Of a stretch of 64,000 nt of DNA, positions 7,954-16,740 are shown piece after piece. The DNA lies in assembly GCF_000313565.1 (NCBI RefSeq), contig NZ_HE578923.1, forward strand, positions 433,445-497,444, written 5' to 3'. The stretch's first letter is position 1; the number at the start of each line of letters is the position of its first letter. The notes beneath the pieces are model-generated. The model made no database searches. It was not told the origin of the DNA and saw only the letters and a list, made by a program, of their open reading frames with translations. Position numbers and translations under genes: made by a program. The stretch comes from Dielma fastidiosa. Its GTDB lineage: Bacteria > Bacillota_I > Bacilli_A > Erysipelotrichales > Erysipelotrichaceae.

Positions 7954-8382
7954 TCAGTGAGACGGTTTTGCTTTATGATATGTATAGCCGACGCCAATTA
8001 TTGCAAGGATTAATAGAAAAGGCAGTACAATTCTCATATCATCAGGTTTATTTAAATCATCAATATCTGCCGCGCATGGATTCTTTGTGATTTCAATCAG
8101 TAATTCAATCTGGGTATCAGTAAAGCCGATCTGATGCAGCTGGGTAAGCTGACTATCATCTAATTCACTGCTGCCGTTGATGATCCTGCGGGCTTCCTCA
8201 AGCATCCCAGCATCAAATTCAAAACGATTGTTTGGATTTTTATGGCTTGTATCAGTGTCTGTTGCAATCGGTGTTTCTGATGCATGAACAAGTGCTGACT
8301 GGGTAAAGGAAAGGGTAAAAATCATTGTAAGCAGCAGGCCCATTACTAGTATGAATTTATAGAAATATTTATTTTTGACCAT
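7954..8382 (-). CDS. Exported membrane-anchored protein next to a two-component system
   Basis: A 142-residue protein with an N-terminal signal segment (FILVMGLLLTMIFTLSFTQS), a soluble region of about 80 residues, and a C-terminal membrane helix (VLPFLLILAIIGVGY) followed by a short basic tail. The middle holds a helical piece (LTQLHQIGFTDTQIELLIEI) that looks like a small helical binding domain. The start at 8382 is chosen because GAGGTGATGGC precedes it and the -10 TATAAT (complement of 8405-8410) would place transcription just upstream. The histidine kinase operon ends in a terminator before it, so it is separately transcribed. Function unknown. Confidence 0.65.
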   Translation of the reverse strand: MVKNKYFYKFILVMGLLLTMIFTLSFTQSALVHASETPIATDTDTSHKNPNNRFEFDAGMLEEARRIINGSSELDDSQLTQLHQIGFTDTQIELLIEITKNPCAADIDDLNKPDDMRIVLPFLLILAIIGVGYTYHKAKPSH

Positions 8383-8453
8383 GCCATCACCTCGATTTTT
8401 AATCATTATAAGTGGTAATTGTGAAAATTAGCTGAACAATTGCGGAAAATATG

Positions 8454-8485
8454 ATGAAAAAGACATATCATTTCGATATGTCTTT
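8454..8485 (-). terminator. Terminator of the two-component operon (minus strand)
   Basis: AAAGACATATC (8459-8469) pairs perfectly with GATATGTCTTT (8475-8485). On the minus strand the hairpin is followed by a U run. The kinase stop codon lies inside the stem. Confidence 0.8.
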
Positions 8486-9973
8486 AAGCGGTAATTCAAA
8501 CCAGAAGGTCGTTCCTTTATTTAATTCAGAGCTGACACCAAATTGAGCATGATGCTGTTCAAGAATACGCTTGACAATACTCAAGCCGATGCCGCTGCCG
8601 ACTTTGGCACGCGTGTGATCGCTGTTGGTTCGATAGTAGCGTTCCCAAATTTTATCAATTTCTTCTTCGCGGATGCCTTCACCGGTATCAATGATTGCTA
8701 TCTTTATCGTCTGATCATGGATGCTTTGTACGATGCGCACCGTTTTATCTTCACCAGTATAATTGATTGCATTGGTACAGAGGTTATAAAGTACCTGTGA
8801 AATCTGCAGTTCATCAGCTTCGGTATAAACTTTATCATGATAATCAAAGTGTATATGATAACCCTCTTGACTGGTTAATGCCTGAAGCCGCTCGATGACA
8901 GCAAGGATGGAATCGGTGATACAATACGTTTTTAACGTACATTCACTGGCGCCGGAACGCAGTTTAGAAAGATCAAGGACATCATTGACCAAGCGGCTTA
9001 AATGATTAGTTTCATCAAGGATCACCTGGATATTCTCCGGCGTGTTTTCACCTGGCAGATCCCGCATCATTTCCGCATAGCCGCTGATCATTGTCAAAGG
9101 GGTACGCAGATCATGAGAAATATTGGCAATCAATTCATTGCGCAGCTTTTCAACCTGCTGGAGATCCTCGGCGGCCTGATTCAGCGTTACTGACAGCTTC
9201 TGTACTTCACGGTAGCCATTTACGATTTGATGCACATCATAATCACCGCTTGCCAGCTGCTGCGCCTGTTCCGTAATTGTTAATAGCGGTTTAGTAATCT
9301 GCTTGGAAAGCAGCCAGCCAAGCCATAATGCAAAGAGGGACAGGATGACAGTAACCATAACTAAAAGGATTCGAATCAGATCGACAGTTGAATCCAGCGG
9401 TGTCAGACGGGCATCAAGCATAACGATATAAGTACGATTTTCGGTATGCACAATACCGGTATAACTGATCTGTTTAATAATCCGCATTGTCTGCTTGAAT
9501 TTAATTGAACCGGGATCAGAAGCATTGATATCAAATACGGGTTCTTCCTTGAAAAATGTATTTACATAGATTCCGTTATGAATCTGCGCATCATGAATCC
9601 GCAGCATAAAATCATCCAGCGAGATCTTGGCGTTGCAGTCACGATTATTGATGCCTGAGTAGATTGAATTGCCAAATTCATCGGTAACTGCCACACAGAC
9701 ATCATCCTCACGGGAGATTTTTTCTATCAGCTTGTCCGCGTGTTTTTTATCAACCTCTTCAACAATGCGGTTGCCGGCGCGGGTTAATGAATCCTGCTTA
9801 ACAAAGGTATAGATGTTTTCAAAAAACACAACCTCTACCAGCCATAAGAGAATTAAGGTCGTTAAGACAAAAACCAACAGGTAGAAGGGCAGCTTAACTT
9901 TAATCGAGCTGTTTTTAAGGTCGAACTGTTTCAGCTTATCTAATAAGCTTTTTATTTTATTCTTCAGTTTCAA
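8468..9973 (-). CDS. Sensor histidine kinase with extracytoplasmic domain and HAMP
   Basis: A 501-residue membrane kinase. It has a first membrane helix (about 29-47), an extracellular sensor region of roughly 150 residues, a second helix (about 198-218), and HAMP (LSKQITKPLLTITEQA). The phospho-acceptor His is in NISHDLRTPLTMISGYAE near residue 289, followed by an N box (LYNLCTNAINY) and G boxes (GEGIREEEI, GSGIGLSIVKRIL). The start is a TTG inside the end of the upstream response-regulator gene (17-base overlap), so the two are translationally coupled. PhoR-like architecture suggests sensing of envelope state; signal unknown. Confidence 0.9.
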   Translation of the reverse strand: MKLKNKIKSLLDKLKQFDLKNSSIKVKLPFYLLVFVLTTLILLWLVEVVFFENIYTFVKQDSLTRAGNRIVEEVDKKHADKLIEKISREDDVCVAVTDEFGNSIYSGINNRDCNAKISLDDFMLRIHDAQIHNGIYVNTFFKEEPVFDINASDPGSIKFKQTMRIIKQISYTGIVHTENRTYIVMLDARLTPLDSTVDLIRILLVMVTVILSLFALWLGWLLSKQITKPLLTITEQAQQLASGDYDVHQIVNGYREVQKLSVTLNQAAEDLQQVEKLRNELIANISHDLRTPLTMISGYAEMMRDLPGENTPENIQVILDETNHLSRLVNDVLDLSKLRSGASECTLKTYCITDSILAVIERLQALTSQEGYHIHFDYHDKVYTEADELQISQVLYNLCTNAINYTGEDKTVRIVQSIHDQTIKIAIIDTGEGIREEEIDKIWERYYRTNSDHTRAKVGSGIGLSIVKRILEQHHAQFGVSSELNKGTTFWFELPLKDISK

Positions 9974-10625
9974 ATCGATAACCTACCCCTCGGCATGTGA
10001 CGATGCAGCTGCCATAAGCACCAAGATTCTTTCTCAGTGTTTTGATATGGGTATCCAATGTGCGGTCATCACCATAGAAATCATATCCCCAAACCGTAGA
10101 CAGACATTGTTCACGGGAAAGAGCAATTCCTTTATTTTTTACTAAATAGAAAAGTAAATCATATTCTTTTGGAGACAGATGCAGCTTCTCACCATCGACA
10201 CTGACCGTCCGCGCAGAAAAACTGATTTTTAATCCTTTATAAGTAAATTCATTCAGATCGCTGCCCTGTGTTCTTTTGATGATTGCGGCAATCCGCATCA
10301 TCAGTTCACGAACCGAAAACGGTTTGACTACATAATCATCAACGCCAATTTCAAATCCATGAATACGGTCATATTCTTCACCCTTAGCGGAGAGCATGAT
10401 CACCGGTGTCTGAGCTGTTTTGCGGATCTCCTTGACCGCGGAATAACCATCAAGCTCAGGCATCATGATATCCATCAGAATCAGATCAAAGCGCATACTC
10501 GCGCATTTCGCGATGGCCTCAAAGCCATTCGCCGCTTCCACAACTTCATAGCCTTCAAAAACAGCATATTTTTTAATCAGGGTACGAATTTTTTCTTCAT
10601 CATCTACGATCAGCAGCTTAGCCAT
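9957..10625 (-). CDS. OmpR/PhoB-family response regulator
   Basis: A 222-residue regulator. The receiver domain shows KLLIVDDEEKIR, the phospho-acceptor Asp in LILMDIMMPELDG near residue 51 and Lys in VVKPFS near 100. The C-terminal winged helix has LSPKEYDLLFYLVKN and TLDTHIKTLRKNLG. GAGGTG precedes the ATG at 10625; a GTG nine bases upstream overlaps the ribosome site and is less likely. It forms an operon with the kinase at 8468-9973 and is divergent from the carboxypeptidase gene at 10755, a plausible regulatory target. Confidence 0.92.
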   Translation of the reverse strand: MAKLLIVDDEEKIRTLIKKYAVFEGYEVVEAANGFEAIAKCASMRFDLILMDIMMPELDGYSAVKEIRKTAQTPVIMLSAKGEEYDRIHGFEIGVDDYVVKPFSVRELMMRIAAIIKRTQGSDLNEFTYKGLKISFSARTVSVDGEKLHLSPKEYDLLFYLVKNKGIALSREQCLSTVWGYDFYGDDRTLDTHIKTLRKNLGAYGSCIVTCRGVGYRFETEE

Positions 10626-10754
10626 TTCATTCACCTCATTCTTTTCTTAATTATGCCATAAATTTGTGAAGACTGGCTGAAATTCTTAAAAAAAGTCCAA
10701 GTTTTTAGTTTCTTTAGAGTATAATAAGTAATGAATACAGAGTAAGGAGCTATC

Positions 10755-11993
10755 ATGGGGAAATTTTTGAAAGGATTCATATCAATATGCTGCTGTCTGA
10801 TCTTCACTCAGCCATTATCAATTTCGGCTGATGAGATTGCCAGTCAGTATTATGTTCTGATGGATGCGAAAACATCAAGAGTGATTGAGGGCAAGGGTGA
10901 AGATGATCTTATTTATCCTGCCAGTATGACAAAAATCATGACGCTGCTTGTAGCGGTTGAACAGCTGAAGGATTTAGATGAAAAAATAACGATCACAGAT
11001 GAAATGCTGGCGGGTTTGGCGGAAGCAAATGCCAGTGTAGCCGGTTTTGTCAGCGGTGAAACAGTCAGTGTCCGTGATTTGTTTTATGGCCTGATGCTGC
11101 CGAGCGGGGCTGATGCGTGTGTGGCATTGGCTGTGCGGATTGCCGGCAGTGAAGCGGCCTACGTGGAGCTGATGAATGAGCGGGCAGCTGAATTAGGTTT
11201 GACGCAGACGCATTTTGTCAACACGACGGGTCTGCATGAGGACGCGCATGTATCAACGGTAAGAGAGATTGCTTTGCTGCTGAAAGCGGCGCTGCGAAAT
11301 CCAGTCTTTAAAAATATATTTGAGACTAAGGAAATTATCACTGAAACAACATGGGCCCATCCTGAAGGCATCTATCTGATCAGTTCTACCTTCCGCTATG
11401 CAGATCCATCTATGGATTATCTAATCGGCGGCAAGACCGGTTTTACTTATGAAGCAGGGCTTTGTTTAGCCAGTGCCGCTGAAAAAGAGAATATGAGTCT
11501 GATTCTAGTGACGGCAAAGGCGCCGGTTGAACTGGGTTATCAGCCTATTCATATTCAGGATGCGAAGCTGATCTATGACAGAGCTTTTGATGAGTATCAT
11601 CAAGTGGTTCTGTTAAGTAAAGATGAAGCATTGCCGGCACTGACAATCAAACAGAAATTCAAAGCGAATGAGATTGATTTAAAGGCACCTGAGACAATCA
11701 CAGCCATTTTGCCGAAGAACATTGAGCGGGAAAGCTGCAGCTATACTTATCTGAATGAATCACTGACACCGCCGATAACTCAGGGGGAATTGATTCAGAC
11801 ACTGATGATAACATGTCAGGGAGAAGCGATTGCCAGTCTGCAATTTACGGCCGAGGAGAATATTGAAAAGGATTTGCTTTTCCAGTTGTTTACTAAGGAG
11901 AATACAGCCCTGCTGTTTGTCATTCTATGCGCGGTAACCGCATTTATATATCGGTTTTTACACCGCAGGGATAAAATAAATAATGAAGTATAA
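10755..11993 (+). CDS. D-alanyl-D-alanine carboxypeptidase (DacA/DacF family PBP)
   Basis: Trims the terminal D-Ala from peptidoglycan stem peptides outside the membrane. The 412-residue protein has a signal peptide (about 1-25). The penicillin-binding motifs are SMTK near residue 57 (active Ser and Lys), SGAD near 115 (in place of SGN) and KTG near 224. A C-terminal anchor helix (TALLFVILCAVTAFIYRFL) is followed by basic residues. AAGGAG precedes the ATG and a -10 TATAAT lies at 10720-10725. SGAD instead of SGN is an unusual second motif that should be compared with relatives. Confidence 0.9.
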   Translation: MGKFLKGFISICCCLIFTQPLSISADEIASQYYVLMDAKTSRVIEGKGEDDLIYPASMTKIMTLLVAVEQLKDLDEKITITDEMLAGLAEANASVAGFVSGETVSVRDLFYGLMLPSGADACVALAVRIAGSEAAYVELMNERAAELGLTQTHFVNTTGLHEDAHVSTVREIALLLKAALRNPVFKNIFETKEIITETTWAHPEGIYLISSTFRYADPSMDYLIGGKTGFTYEAGLCLASAAEKENMSLILVTAKAPVELGYQPIHIQDAKLIYDRAFDEYHQVVLLSKDEALPALTIKQKFKANEIDLKAPETITAILPKNIERESCSYTYLNESLTPPITQGELIQTLMITCQGEAIASLQFTAEENIEKDLLFQLFTKENTALLFVILCAVTAFIYRFLHRRDKINNEV

Positions 11994-12017
11994 AAGACGC
12001 ATCAAGTGTCTTTTTCT
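11992..12017 (+). terminator. Terminator of the carboxypeptidase gene
   Basis: AAAGAC (11993-11998) pairs with GTCTTT (12008-12013), followed by a T-rich stretch. Confidence 0.65.
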
Positions 12018-12049
12018 TTATTTATTGGTTTAATGTTTAACTGGAATTT

Positions 12050-13150
12050 TCAGTTTTTATCATAGATGCAGCGTGTGCCCTGATGAGCCTGCATGCCGCC
12101 CAGACATTTCTTGTTGCAGGCCATGCAGTAATGAATTTCATTTTCACGTCCGGCATTGACTTTATTCAGCCATTGATCATCAGCTAACAGCTGCCGGCTC
12201 ATTGCGGCTAATTGAATGCGTCCTTCAGACAGCTGTTTTTCAATCATATCAGGATGTGTCAGACGGCCGACGCCGCATAAGGGTTTATCACTTAATTCAC
12301 GCACCTCATCACAATACTTCAGAAAGCAGCCTTCCGTTTTGAAGTATGGGTGGGTTAAGGGCGGTATTGTATCAGATAAGTCAGAATGATTTGCTAAAGC
12401 AACATGAAAAGCATCAGCACCGGCGGCTTCAAGCAGCGGCACGAAAACAGCTAATTCACTTTCTAATACACCGGCATTGCCGTAATGGGGATTTTCCTGA
12501 CGAATTGCCAGCTTATAATCGATAGGCATATCGGGTACAGCTTCACGCACCGCCATGATTGCTTCACAGGCAAAACGGGCGCGATTTTCAGGACTGCCGC
12601 CATATTCATCAATGCGATGATTATAAATGCTTGAAGACATACTGCCGCACATGCGGTCGCCATGGATCTGAATGATATCAAAGCCAGCCTTCTGCGCCAG
12701 TTTTGCCGCCTCGCCAAACTGTTTAATAATTGTTTTGATTCGATCAATCGGCATTGAGGTTATATAATCCGCAGTCAGATCATTCAGTAAAGCGCGCAAT
12801 TGATTTGGCGAATAACGGCCAGCTTTAATATCCGGCATATATTTCATCATACCCTTAATGTCAGAATCAGACATATGCAGCTGAGCCGCGGCTAACGCGC
12901 CGAATTCATGGATATGCGTTATCAGTTTTTGATAGGTTATAAAGCCATTTTCTTCAAATAGGGAAGACCCGCGCGCCGGTTCAATAGCAACATCGCCAAG
13001 AATGATCAAGGCAGCTCCGCCCTTGGCTATACGTCCCAGCTTTTCCATTGCTTCATTGGCTGAAAGTCCCAATGTCGTAGGGGCAAATACAAGCCGGTTT
13101 TTAAGTATTACGCCTCGCAGTGTAAAAGGTGAATTTAAAAAATCGTACAT
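12050..13150 (-). CDS. Old-yellow-enzyme-like oxidoreductase with C-terminal Fe-S motif, no flavin-NAD module
   Basis: A 366-residue FMN-type TIM-barrel protein related to the N-terminal part of 2,4-dienoyl-CoA reductase and trimethylamine dehydrogenase. It has LKNRLVFAPTT, QIHGDRMCGS where the family usually has a His-rich active-site segment, and RIDEYGGSPENRARF. A C-terminal four-Cys pattern CMACNKKC...C suits a [4Fe-4S] cluster. Full-length relatives are about 650 residues and carry FAD/NADPH domains after this point; here the gene stops just past the last Cys. A good ribosome site (GGAGATAAAGAATG) marks the start. The electron donor must therefore be separate. Substrate unknown. Confidence 0.8.
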   Translation of the reverse strand: MYDFLNSPFTLRGVILKNRLVFAPTTLGLSANEAMEKLGRIAKGGAALIILGDVAIEPARGSSLFEENGFITYQKLITHIHEFGALAAAQLHMSDSDIKGMMKYMPDIKAGRYSPNQLRALLNDLTADYITSMPIDRIKTIIKQFGEAAKLAQKAGFDIIQIHGDRMCGSMSSSIYNHRIDEYGGSPENRARFACEAIMAVREAVPDMPIDYKLAIRQENPHYGNAGVLESELAVFVPLLEAAGADAFHVALANHSDLSDTIPPLTHPYFKTEGCFLKYCDEVRELSDKPLCGVGRLTHPDMIEKQLSEGRIQLAAMSRQLLADDQWLNKVNAGRENEIHYCMACNKKCLGGMQAHQGTRCIYDKN

Positions 13151-13206
13151 TCTTTATCTCCAATCCGCTGATCCTTTGATCAGAACTTTATTTATTGAGA
13201 AGTATT

Positions 13207-13285
13207 TGACTTTTATGAAGCATAAGCTTGTCAATAAATACTTGACAAAGTCAATAATACACCTTTATATGACTAAGTCAAGTAA
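13207..13285. promoter_or_regulatory. Cluster of TTGAC/GTCAA operator-like palindromes
   Basis: Upstream of the oxidoreductase gene lie TTTGAC (near 13207), TTGTCAA (13228-13234) with TTGACAA (13242-13248), an overlapping TTGAC (13242-13246) with GTCAA (13250-13254), and GTCAAG near 13279. Two overlapping perfect dyads in under 30 bases suggest a repressor-binding region. The cognate regulator is not evident. Confidence 0.5.
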
Positions 13286-13349
13286 TTTGGTATTGGATTG
13301 AAGAACAAGGGATTCTAAAGCTTAAAAAGGGATATCTACCGACAGTCGA

Positions 13350-13378
13350 TTGTAATTTTTGTCTATGCACGGTACTAT
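13350..13378 (+). promoter_or_regulatory. Promoter of the XRE-membrane regulator gene
   Basis: TTGTAA (13350-13355), a 17-base spacer and TACTAT (13373-13378), 18 bases before the start codon. Confidence 0.5.
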
Positions 13379-13395
13379 TTTAGCGAGGTGATACA

Positions 13396-14157
13396 ATGGT
13401 ACAGATCGACAATCAGAAAATCGGCGCTTTCATTGCGGCAAAGCGTAAAGAAGGGAATATGACACAGAAGGAGTTAGGAGATAAGCTGTTTGTATCCGAT
13501 AAGACGGTAAGTAAATGGGAGCGCGGCTTAAGCATTCCTAATGTGGTTTTATTGATTCCGCTTGCCGAGGTCTTGCATGTCAGCGTTACTGAGCTTTTGC
13601 GGGGTGAACAGATCAATGAGGATCAGGTATTGAATGCTGATGAGGTAGAGCGTTTAGTTACTGATTCTTTGGACTTAACGCTGCAGCATACGATAAAACA
13701 AAGACGTCAGGGCTGGCGGCTGGCTTATTTGATCTGCCTTTTAATTGGGGCTGCTGAAATTACTTTACTGCTGCGGATCGGCTTGACATGGCATGCATTA
13801 GCGGAAAATGTTTTGCTGTTTATGGGCATGATGTATTTGTTTGCCGGCTGGTTCTGCTTCTTTGCCAAAGAACTGCTGCCAAGCTATTATGATGAAAATA
13901 AGATTAATTATTATGCGCAGGGTGTTTTTCGCATCCATCTGGCAGGTCTGCGATTTAATAATAGTAATTGGCCGATTATCAGCATTGTTATGAAAGCCGG
14001 CATGCTTTTAGGCGCGCTTCTTTATCCATTCATTTGCTTAGTGAGCGTCACATATTTTGGCATCGCTTTTTGGGATACAATAAAAATTTTTGTGATGTTT
14101 GGTTTATTGCTTGCATTGCTGCTTGCTGTTTATGCGGCTGGCAAGAAATATGAATAA
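13396..14157 (+). CDS. XRE-family regulator with a membrane domain
   Basis: A 253-residue protein. Residues 8-65 form a helix-turn-helix of the XRE type (MTQKELGDKLFVSDKTVSKWERG). The C-terminal 150 residues hold about four membrane helices (for example LAYLICLLIGAAEITLLL, ENVLLFMGMMYLFAGWFCFF and IFVMFGLLLALLLAVYAAG). Membrane-tethered XRE proteins are common in the Bacillota and probably link an envelope signal to transcription. GAGGTG precedes the ATG. A terminator follows directly, so it is monocistronic. Target genes are unknown; the adjacent palindrome cluster is one candidate site. Confidence 0.8.
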   Translation: MVQIDNQKIGAFIAAKRKEGNMTQKELGDKLFVSDKTVSKWERGLSIPNVVLLIPLAEVLHVSVTELLRGEQINEDQVLNADEVERLVTDSLDLTLQHTIKQRRQGWRLAYLICLLIGAAEITLLLRIGLTWHALAENVLLFMGMMYLFAGWFCFFAKELLPSYYDENKINYYAQGVFRIHLAGLRFNNSNWPIISIVMKAGMLLGALLYPFICLVSVTYFGIAFWDTIKIFVMFGLLLALLLAVYAAGKKYE

Positions 14158-14186
14158 GAAGGGCTGATATTTGAAGAATCAAAGGG

Positions 14187-14213
14187 AGGTGCTTGTGTCA
14201 AGCATCTTTTTGC
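14187..14213 (+). terminator. Terminator of the XRE-membrane regulator gene
   Basis: AGGTGCTTG (14187-14195) pairs with CAAGCATCT (14199-14207), with one G-U pair and a 3-base loop, then a T run. Confidence 0.75.
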
Positions 14214-14230
14214 TTTTCTGTTATAAAAAA

Positions 14231-14264
14231 TCCGACAAACTTTACTGAGCGCTTCCATTATACT
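14231..14264 (+). promoter_or_regulatory. Putative Spo0A-dependent promoter of spoIIGA
   Basis: A -10-like TATACT lies at 14259-14264. Upstream, TCCGACAAA (14231-14239) is the reverse complement of TTTGTCGGA, one mismatch from the 0A box TGTCGAA. CCGACA (14232-14237) would be a -35 with a 21-base spacer. The B. subtilis spoIIG promoter also has an over-long spacer and needs Spo0A, so the layout fits. This is inference from two short motifs. Confidence 0.4.
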
Positions 14265-14281
14265 CATAGGGGAGGTGAAAC

Positions 14282-15034
14282 ATGGAAAGTTATGTGGAGG
14301 TTGCTTTCATTCAAGCGCTTCTGGTCAATCTGGTAAGTGTGCTGACTGCCCTCTATGCGGCGGCCTATCCGCTGGCCTTAAGAAAATGTGTGAGCTATGC
14401 GGTTTTACTTGCGGCCCTTGCCAGCTTTTGTTTCCATCCTTGGGCTGCTGCTTTGCTGCTGATCATCGAAGGGCTGTGCGCCTGGCTGTTTTTTCGATAT
14501 CGGCTCAGCGCTTATTTCGCATCAATCGCTCTGCGCCTATTGATAACTGGCAGCTGTTTCAAGCTGGCCGGCGGCAGTATCTATAACTTTACATGGTTTC
14601 CGCCCCTTGATTATAATCCGTTTTTGATCTGGCTGCTTTTGCTGATCATATTAGCGGCTTTGATTATGAAATGGGGACATACTTTGAACCAGCTGGCTTT
14701 TGTCTATGCGGTTGAATGCTGTTCACTGACGCTTCGCGGTTACTTAGACAGCGGCAATAACTGTGTGATTCAAGGCTATCCCGTCATGTTTGTACGTCCT
14801 AAAGTTTTTGAAAAAATCAAAGGCAGAGACATAATCAAGGGAAAAATGCATACATTGTCTAATGAAGTAGAAATAGAAGGAAAATTGAGTGATGTCAGGG
14901 TCAAAGGAGGAAATTGGATGAGTGTAATGGTAGTTGTTGGTGATCAGCATTTCCCGATGCAGGCAGACTGCTTGCTGAATCTGCGGCAGATAAGTGAGGT
15001 GGATAAACATGAAATTCATAAAACGAATCTTTGA
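14282..15034 (+). CDS. spoIIGA: Sporulation sigma-E factor processing peptidase
   Basis: The membrane aspartic protease that cleaves pro-sigma-E in the mother cell after engulfment signalling. The 250-residue protein has about five N-terminal membrane helices (residues 1-130). The protease domain contains the catalytic Asp in GYLDSGN near residue 157, followed by GYPVMFVRP. It is shorter than the roughly 310-residue Bacillus protein, lacking part of the C terminus. GGGGAGGTG precedes the ATG. Its end overlaps sigE by 26 bases, the classic spoIIGA-sigE operon, which confirms the identification. Confidence 0.9.
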   Translation: MESYVEVAFIQALLVNLVSVLTALYAAAYPLALRKCVSYAVLLAALASFCFHPWAAALLLIIEGLCAWLFFRYRLSAYFASIALRLLITGSCFKLAGGSIYNFTWFPPLDYNPFLIWLLLLIILAALIMKWGHTLNQLAFVYAVECCSLTLRGYLDSGNNCVIQGYPVMFVRPKVFEKIKGRDIIKGKMHTLSNEVEIEGKLSDVRVKGGNWMSVMVVVGDQHFPMQADCLLNLRQISEVDKHEIHKTNL

Positions 15035-15707
15035 TTTTTTATTTCGGGAAAAGGCTGAGCAGGAGGTTTATTACATTCAGGGAAGTGATGTACTGCCGCA
15101 GCCGTTAAGCGCACAGGAAGAAAAGGAAGCAATCAAACGCTGGGAAGATGGCGATCTTGAAGCCCGCAATCTGCTTGTGGAACATAATCTTCGATTGGTT
15201 GTTTACATAGCCAAACGTTATGAAACCAACCCGATTTTTATGGAAGATCTGATCAGTATCGGTTCCATTGGTCTGATTAAAGCGGTGAACACCTTTAAGA
15301 GTGATAAAAATATTAAGTTAGTAACTTATGCGTCCCGCTGTATTGAAAATGAAATTCTGATGTTTTTGCGCAAGAAAAGCAAACGGCGCAGTGAAGTATC
15401 GCTGGATGAACCGCTGAATGTCGATTATGACGGCAATGAATTACTGCTGAGTGATATTATCGGTACAGATGATGATTTAGTAACTAAGGAATTTGAAAAG
15501 AATGAAAATAAACGTGAGCTGCTGAAGGCAATGGATTCCTTGAAGGACAGAGAAAAGCTGATTTTACAGATGCGCTATGGCATTGAACATGATGAATGTA
15601 CACAAAAGGATATCGCGCAAAAGCTTGGTATTTCACAAAGCTATATCTCCAGACTTGAAAAAAGAATTATCGCTCAGCTTAAAGTGCAGCTGAATCATAC
15701 AAAATAG
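15009..15707 (+). CDS. sigE: RNA polymerase sporulation sigma factor E (pro-protein)
   Basis: The mother-cell sigma factor. The 232-residue protein has an amphipathic pro-sequence ([18 protein letters not shown]) before EVYYIQGSD, the region cut by SpoIIGA. It is about six residues shorter than in B. subtilis. Region 2 follows ([45 protein letters not shown]), then [22 protein letters not shown] and region 4 ([21 protein letters not shown]). GAGGTGG lies before the ATG at 15009, inside the end of spoIIGA. In B. subtilis ftsA-ftsZ precede this pair and sigG follows; here ftsAZ is 27 kb away and sigG is separated by six genes. Confidence 0.95.
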   Translation: MKFIKRIFDFLFREKAEQEVYYIQGSDVLPQPLSAQEEKEAIKRWEDGDLEARNLLVEHNLRLVVYIAKRYETNPIFMEDLISIGSIGLIKAVNTFKSDKNIKLVTYASRCIENEILMFLRKKSKRRSEVSLDEPLNVDYDGNELLLSDIIGTDDDLVTKEFEKNENKRELLKAMDSLKDREKLILQMRYGIEHDECTQKDIAQKLGISQSYISRLEKRIIAQLKVQLNHTK

Positions 15708-15764
15708 ATTGTTGATCCCCTTATTTTGTGCTAAACTATTCGCAATATTATGCGGAGGTTAGAT

Positions 15765-16673
15765 ATGAAACAAAAGGGGATTTTTTATACGATATTATCA
15801 GCGGTTTCTTTTGGCATCATGCCATTGCTTTGCTCACAGGCTTATGATTTGGGAGCCAATGCGGAAACGCTTGTATTTTTGAGAAATGTATTTGCGATTA
15901 TGATCCTTTTTGTGCTGATGAAACAAAAGCACATTTCCTTTGCTATCAGCCGCAAGGATTTTAAGAATACGGCTCTGGTCGGCATCTTTGGCATAACGCT
16001 TACCGCTTTGCTGCTGTATAATGCTTATTCTTATATTTCACTGGGAACAGCGACGACCCTGCACTTCCTTTATCCCGCCTTTGTAGCTTTGATTAATTAT
16101 GTGTTTTATAAAGAACATTTAGCAAAGTCAACGGTGTTGGTGCTGCTGGCTGCAACGCTGGGCATCTTCTTCTTTTTTGAACCGGGCAATGGTAATTCTT
16201 CAATAGGTATCCTTCTAGCTATCGCCTCCAGCATCTCCTACGCGTTTTATATGACGGGTGTGGAACGGCGCCGCTTAAATCAGTTAAATTCATACAAGCT
16301 GACATTTTATCTGGCGCTGATTGCCTGCTTTGTAATGTTTTTCTACAATTTAGTGTTAAATAAGATGGTTTGGCAGCTGCCGCTTGCCGCTTATGGGTAT
16401 GCTTTTTTGATTGGTTTTGGCTGTTCGTTTTTTGCGGTATTTACTTTACAGCTAGGCATTAAGTATCTGGGTGCTTCTACGGCGGCTATTTTCTGTATGT
16501 TTGAGCCAGTGACGGCAGTGCTTGCGGAATGGATGTTATTCGGCGAGGCATTAAGCGTTAGTAAAATCATAGGCTGTCTGTTGATTTTGGGAGCGGTGAG
16601 CGTACTGATTTTATTGGATAAAAAGCAGTCATCAGCAAGCCGGGAAGAGCTGATTGAACAATTTGCGGATTAA
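15765..16673 (+). CDS. EamA/DMT-family transporter
   Basis: A 302-residue membrane protein with about ten helices in two EamA repeats, typical of drug/metabolite transporters that export or import small metabolites. The second repeat shows LNSYKLTFYLALIACFVMFF and AAIFCMFEPVTAVLAEWMLF. GGAGG precedes the ATG at 15765; an upstream in-frame start at 15750 is less likely. An extended -10-like TGCTAAACT lies near 15729. The substrate cannot be predicted. Confidence 0.85.
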   Translation: MKQKGIFYTILSAVSFGIMPLLCSQAYDLGANAETLVFLRNVFAIMILFVLMKQKHISFAISRKDFKNTALVGIFGITLTALLLYNAYSYISLGTATTLHFLYPAFVALINYVFYKEHLAKSTVLVLLAATLGIFFFFEPGNGNSSIGILLAIASSISYAFYMTGVERRRLNQLNSYKLTFYLALIACFVMFFYNLVLNKMVWQLPLAAYGYAFLIGFGCSFFAVFTLQLGIKYLGASTAAIFCMFEPVTAVLAEWMLFGEALSVSKIIGCLLILGAVSVLILLDKKQSSASREELIEQFAD

Positions 16674-16691
16674 AACGCAACAAGGGGTTGC

Positions 16692-16720
16692 TTGCCGGGC
16701 AGTTTTGGCAATGATAGAAT
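16692..16720 (+). promoter_or_regulatory. Promoter of the XRE zinc-ribbon regulator gene
   Basis: TTGCCG (16692-16697), a 17-base spacer and TAGAAT (16715-16720), 20 bases before the start. Confidence 0.5.
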
Positions 16721-16740
16721 GAGATAAAGGAGGCATTATC

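Noticed and set aside
13002-13301. Plus-strand frame over the oxidoreductase start and its operator region
   Set aside because: Overlaps a well-supported gene and the regulatory palindromes; no ribosome site.
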